64,000 bases of DNA from Pseudoxanthobacter soli DSM 19599 (GTDB lineage: Bacteria; Pseudomonadota; Alphaproteobacteria; Rhizobiales; Segnochrobactraceae): contig NZ_FRXO01000003.1 of the NCBI RefSeq assembly GCF_900148505.1, positions 310,001 to 374,000 of the forward strand, read 5' to 3'. The notes beneath the pieces are model-generated. The model was not told the DNA's origin and did not search any database. It saw only the letters and a list, made by a program, of their open reading frames with translations. Shown here piece by piece: positions 62,969-64,000 of this stretch. Made by a program: the position numbers and the translations under genes. Each line of letters opens with the position of its first letter. Within the stretch, counting starts at the first letter, position 1.

Positions 62969-63388
62969 TCAGGCGCCGAGGGGCGGTGGCATGGCCGGAA
63001 ACGAGCGCCGGATAGCCTCGGCGAGCGTATTGCCGAACAACGGCTTCTCCACGATCGGCACGCCGGCCGCTACGGCCTGGGCCCGGACGCGGCTGGTCGG
63101 TTCGGTCGTGATCAGGATGGCGCAGACGTCCGGCTGGATCGCCCGGGCGTGAGCGACGAGGTCGAGGCCGTTCATGCCGGGAAGGTGATAATCGATCACC
63201 AGACAGCCGTCGCCGGGGCGGGGGTGCTCCGCGAGAAAGGCGTCGGCGTCGTTGTAGAGCCGCACCTCGTAGCCTTCGATCTCGAGCGCGAACCGCAGCG
63301 AGTGACAGACGGCGGGATCGTCGTCGACGATGACGACCAGGCGCCGTTCGTGCCCCCCCGCGATATCGGCCTCGATGCCGGCGCTCAT
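62969..63388 (-). CDS. single-domain response regulator
   Basis: 139 residues, REC domain only. Acidic pocket VVIVDDDPAVCHSLR; phospho-acceptor Asp in CLVIDYHLPGMNG; Thr/Ser switch LITTEPTS; Lys in IVEKPLF. No output domain, so it works by protein contact, like CheY or FixT-type relay modifiers. ATG 63388 (MSAGIEAD) is preferred; the longer in-frame form overlaps the upstream FixK-type box region. It is downstream of fixJ on the same strand, separated by 179 bp that contains that box. Confidence 0.92.
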   Translation of the reverse strand: MSAGIEADIAGGHERRLVVIVDDDPAVCHSLRFALEIEGYEVRLYNDADAFLAEHPRPGDGCLVIDYHLPGMNGLDLVAHARAIQPDVCAILITTEPTSRVRAQAVAAGVPIVEKPLFGNTLAEAIRRSFPAMPPPLGA

Positions 63389-63488
63389 GGCCGTCCACTC
63401 ATGCACGCCTCGATCCCCTTCACCGCCTGCCGATGCCCCCCCGGCTCGCAAGTCGCCTTCAGCACATCCCAAGGGGAATTGTACCGCC

Positions 63489-63502
63489 TTGATCTAACTC
63501 AA
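63489..63502. promoter_or_regulatory. FixK/FNR-type box
   Basis: TTGATCTAACTCAA fits TTGA-N6-TCAA exactly. It lies between fixJ and the single-domain response regulator, about 100 bp before the latter's start. A TACAAT at 63483-63478 (minus) is only 5 bp away, which would suit repression. Activation would need a -10 box about 22 bp downstream, where only a weak one exists. Confidence 0.65.
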
Positions 63503-63567
63503 CAGCACAGGGAGCGAAGGTCGATTCCAGGAGAGCGACGTCCGCGGGCGAGAGGGCCGGACCCGCA

Positions 63568-64000
63568 TCAGCTCCGCGAGAGATCGTCGGTCGGGATGAT
63601 CGAGGCGGTCAGCGCCATGCGCACCAGATCCGACAGGCTGGCCGCCTGCATCTTGGTCATGACGTTGGCGCGGTAGATCTCGACGGTTCGCGGCGAGATG
63701 CCGAGATCGAAGGCGATGGTCTTGTTGACCTGCCCGACGACGAGCCCTTCCAGGACCTGGCGCTCGCGGGTGGTCAGCGCGGACAGCCGCACCTCGATTT
63801 CCGCCTGCTCGACGCGCCGGCGGCTGTTGCGCTCGTTGAGATCGAGCGCCGCTTCCACCGCCGACAGGAGGATGTCGTCGTCGAACGGCTTCTCGAAGAA
63901 GTCGAACGCCCCGCTTTTCATGGCTTCGACCGCGAGCGGCACGTCGCCGTGGCCGGTGACGACAATGACCGGGATGGTGAGGCCGACGTCCTTCAGGCGC
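63568..64000 (-). CDS. fixJ: FixJ-type two-component response regulator (partial, N-terminus beyond window)
   Basis: The C-terminal 144 codons or so are visible. The end of the REC domain reads IPVIVVTGHGDVPLAVEAMKSGAFDFFEKPFDD, the FixJ signature with the Lys of the phospho-site. LuxR-type HTH: LTTRERQVLEGLVVGQVNKTIAFDLGISPRTVEIYRANVMTKM. FixJ activates fixK and other genes under low oxygen when phosphorylated by FixL. The phospho-Asp and any fixL gene lie outside the right edge. Confidence 0.92.
   Translation of the reverse strand, partial: RLKDVGLTIPVIVVTGHGDVPLAVEAMKSGAFDFFEKPFDDDILLSAVEAALDLNERNSRRRVEQAEIEVRLSALTTRERQVLEGLVVGQVNKTIAFDLGISPRTVEIYRANVMTKMQAASLSDLVRMALTASIIPTDDLSRS

Overview
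This 64 kb window is GC-rich chromosomal DNA of an alphaproteobacterium, most likely of the Hyphomicrobiales (Rhizobiales). The evidence is the gene order YebC / YmdB-type phosphoesterase / 5-formyltetrahydrofolate cyclo-ligase / 6S RNA, paired YdcH (DUF465) proteins, an ETF-ubiquinone oxidoreductase beside xerD, and a FixJ-type regulator cut by the right edge. There is no integrase, transposase, prophage or CRISPR array. The window is a mosaic of housekeeping genes and small catabolic or transport clusters.

Layout. 0.3-5.3 kb: SUV3-like RNA helicase with a long disordered tail, S4 RNA-binding protein, and an unknown Tat-exported protein followed by a strong terminator. 5.4-10.1 kb (minus): RND efflux pump and its adaptor. 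10.5-18 kb (plus): SNase-like protein, M48 lipoprotein protease, DUF1045-phnM pair, csaA, secreted glycosidase, TSUP transporter. 18-20.6 kb: purEK (minus) and two divergent DUF465 proteins. 20.7-27.2 kb: OpgC-like protein, prpE, apaG, TusA-like protein, membrane diguanylate cyclase. 27.8-30.8 kb (minus): YebC, YmdB-type phosphoesterase, cyclo-ligase and 6S RNA. 31-43 kb: FAD monooxygenase, TetR, a YceI/cytochrome b561/YceI cluster, two aldo-keto reductases, MFS pump, LLM oxidoreductase, amine-oxidase-like flavoprotein, LysR. 43.4-51.4 kb: a seven-gene plus-strand operon with a PAS-only protein, an atypical AAA+ regulator, a complete polyamine-type ABC importer and an aldehyde dehydrogenase. 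51.7-55.8 kb: three divergent regulator/enzyme pairs (TetR-cupin, TetR-SDR, Rrf2-methyltransferase). 56-64 kb: tRNA-Ser(CGA), a small unknown protein, xerD, ETF-QO, MFS pump, L,D-transpeptidase, a single-domain response regulator behind a FixK-type box, and fixJ (partial).

The most unusual elements are two. First, the AAA+ regulator of the polyamine operon has GSALDT where GAFTGA is expected and a Walker B Glu-to-Gln change. It is paired with a kinase-less PAS protein, and a sigma54-like promoter and a perfect 14-bp palindrome lie upstream. Second, a dispersed two-module palindromic intergenic repeat has at least five copies here, two of which supply the stop codon of the preceding gene. Most of the very long ORFs antisense to real genes are GC-driven shadows and were not annotated.
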